A stretch of 5,324 nucleotides of DNA from Lachnospiraceae bacterium. Lineage in GTDB: Bacteria; Bacillota; Clostridia; Lachnospirales; Lachnospiraceae. Where the stretch lies: positions 1 to 5,324 of the forward strand of contig JAIECC010000120.1 of NCBI GenBank assembly GCA_029068665.1, written 5' to 3'. Shown piece after piece: positions 4,757 through 5,324 of this stretch. Each line of letters starts with the position of its first letter. The first letter of the stretch is position 1. A program made the position numbers and the translations under genes. The notes under the pieces are model-generated. The model worked only from the letters and a program-made list of their open reading frames with translations. It ran no database searches and was not told the origin of the DNA.

Positions 4757-5324
4757 ATGAGGCAAAGAACGAAAAAGAGTATGATAGCGCTGCTCAGCAG
4801 CTTATCCATATTATGTATGACGGGCTGTTTGGAAACACCTGATACGGAATCCATTGTGAATAAGGAAGGAAGATTGACTCTTATAAGTGATAACTCCATT
4901 GAAGATGACGGCACTATGGTCCGCAGCAGGGTCAATGCGCCGGAACGGATTACGGACAATCTGGATTGTAATATTGAAATACAGGCAGATGTTATTGTAC
5001 CTGACATATCAGCCATTCCGGTTTGGTCTGTCCGGATGGCAGATCTGGATGAAACTGCTGCGAGGAAGATGATAGATCAGTATTTTGACGAAGGAACCAT
5101 ACGAAAAGCTCCTTGTTTTGAACTTTATGGATATAGTTTTGAGTGGATTTACAGCTATGAGGATTACGAGATACTTCTTGAAGATTTACGAGAGAAAATG
5201 AATCAGATGCCGGTCGGTCTGAATGTTGATACTGAGAGCTATGAGGAAGCAATCGAGTATCGCATGGAAGAATATGCGGCTTTAATGGACAGAGCAGAAA
5301 ATGAAAGTGATTTAACGCTTTCAT
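4757..5324 (+). CDS. Secreted lipoprotein, DUF6034-like (partial, runs off right edge)
   Basis: Starts at ATG 4757, after an AAGGAG ribosome site at 4744-4749 with seven bases between. It stays open to the window edge, giving 189 codons of an unfinished gene. The N terminus is a lipoprotein signal: basic MRQRTKKS, hydrophobic MIALLSSLSILC, and the lipobox MTGC with the lipidated Cys at residue 24. The mature chain begins LETPDTESIVNKEGR and continues with APERITDNL, NIEIQADVIVPDISAIPVWSV near residues 61-90, and then acidic Tyr/Glu-rich stretches. The short TPDxESIVNK opening, the APERxTD segment and the VPDxSxxPV segment remind me of the DUF6034 lipoproteins of gut Clostridia; this is from memory and unverified. 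The function of that group is not known to me. It should sit on the outer face of the cytoplasmic membrane. Its promoter carries the same tandem operator as the two-component operon, so it is probably a target of that system. Confidence 0.8.
   Translation, partial: MRQRTKKSMIALLSSLSILCMTGCLETPDTESIVNKEGRLTLISDNSIEDDGTMVRSRVNAPERITDNLDCNIEIQADVIVPDISAIPVWSVRMADLDETAARKMIDQYFDEGTIRKAPCFELYGYSFEWIYSYEDYEILLEDLREKMNQMPVGLNVDTESYEEAIEYRMEEYAALMDRAENESDLTLS

Noticed and set aside
4887..5072. Short plus-strand frame inside the lipoprotein gene
   Set aside because: It is out of frame with the lipoprotein, has no ribosome site, and its translation is Trp/Arg rich with no recognisable features.
4992..5324. 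Minus-strand open frame at the right edge
   Set aside because: It is antisense to the lipoprotein gene, which has a ribosome site, a lipobox and continuous coding. The minus-strand translation is His/Ser rich without motifs.
1..5324. Mobile elements, CRISPR arrays, tRNA or rRNA genes
   Set aside because: I found no transposase, terminal inverted repeats, regularly spaced repeat array or cloverleaf-type sequence.

Overview
The window looks like chromosomal DNA of a low-to-middle GC Gram-positive bacterium of the Clostridia, most likely Lachnospiraceae or a near relative. The basis is purine-rich AGGAGG-type ribosome sites before almost every gene, sigma-A-like TATAAT boxes, tight co-directional gene packing, and an acidic, Tyr-rich secreted lipoprotein of a kind common in gut Clostridia. 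This assignment is inference from style; no rRNA or other marker gene is present.

Layout: (1) 2-175 is the 3' end of a hydrophobic, probably membrane protein that enters from the left. (2) 176-365 is a 190-base gap with a plausible sigma-A promoter near its right end and an unexplained 45-codon open frame on the minus strand. (3) 366-1424 encodes a metal-dependent dehydrogenase of the sn-glycerol-1-phosphate dehydrogenase / iron-alcohol dehydrogenase superfamily. (4) 1516-4615 is a compact three-gene operon: an OmpR/PhoB-type response regulator, a membrane sensor histidine kinase, and a membrane-anchored or secreted protein of unknown family. It ends in a strong intrinsic terminator (4621-4686). 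(5) From 4757 to the right edge is the start of a lipoprotein gene that leaves the window unfinished.

The most interesting signal is regulatory. Immediately upstream of the response-regulator operon (from 1423) and again upstream of the lipoprotein gene (from 4693) there are two copies of a GATACA-centred motif repeated at exactly 11 bp. Each pair lies just upstream of a TATAAT-like -10 box that lacks a recognisable -35. Tandem 11-bp repeats replacing a -35 are the classic binding geometry of PhoB/OmpR winged-helix regulators. The simplest model is that the regulator encoded here autoregulates its own operon and controls the neighbouring lipoprotein. The kinase would sense an extracytoplasmic signal, and the anchored third protein may modulate the kinase or act with the lipoprotein in the same envelope process. 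The dehydrogenase has no obvious functional link, but no terminator separates it from the operon, so read-through is possible.
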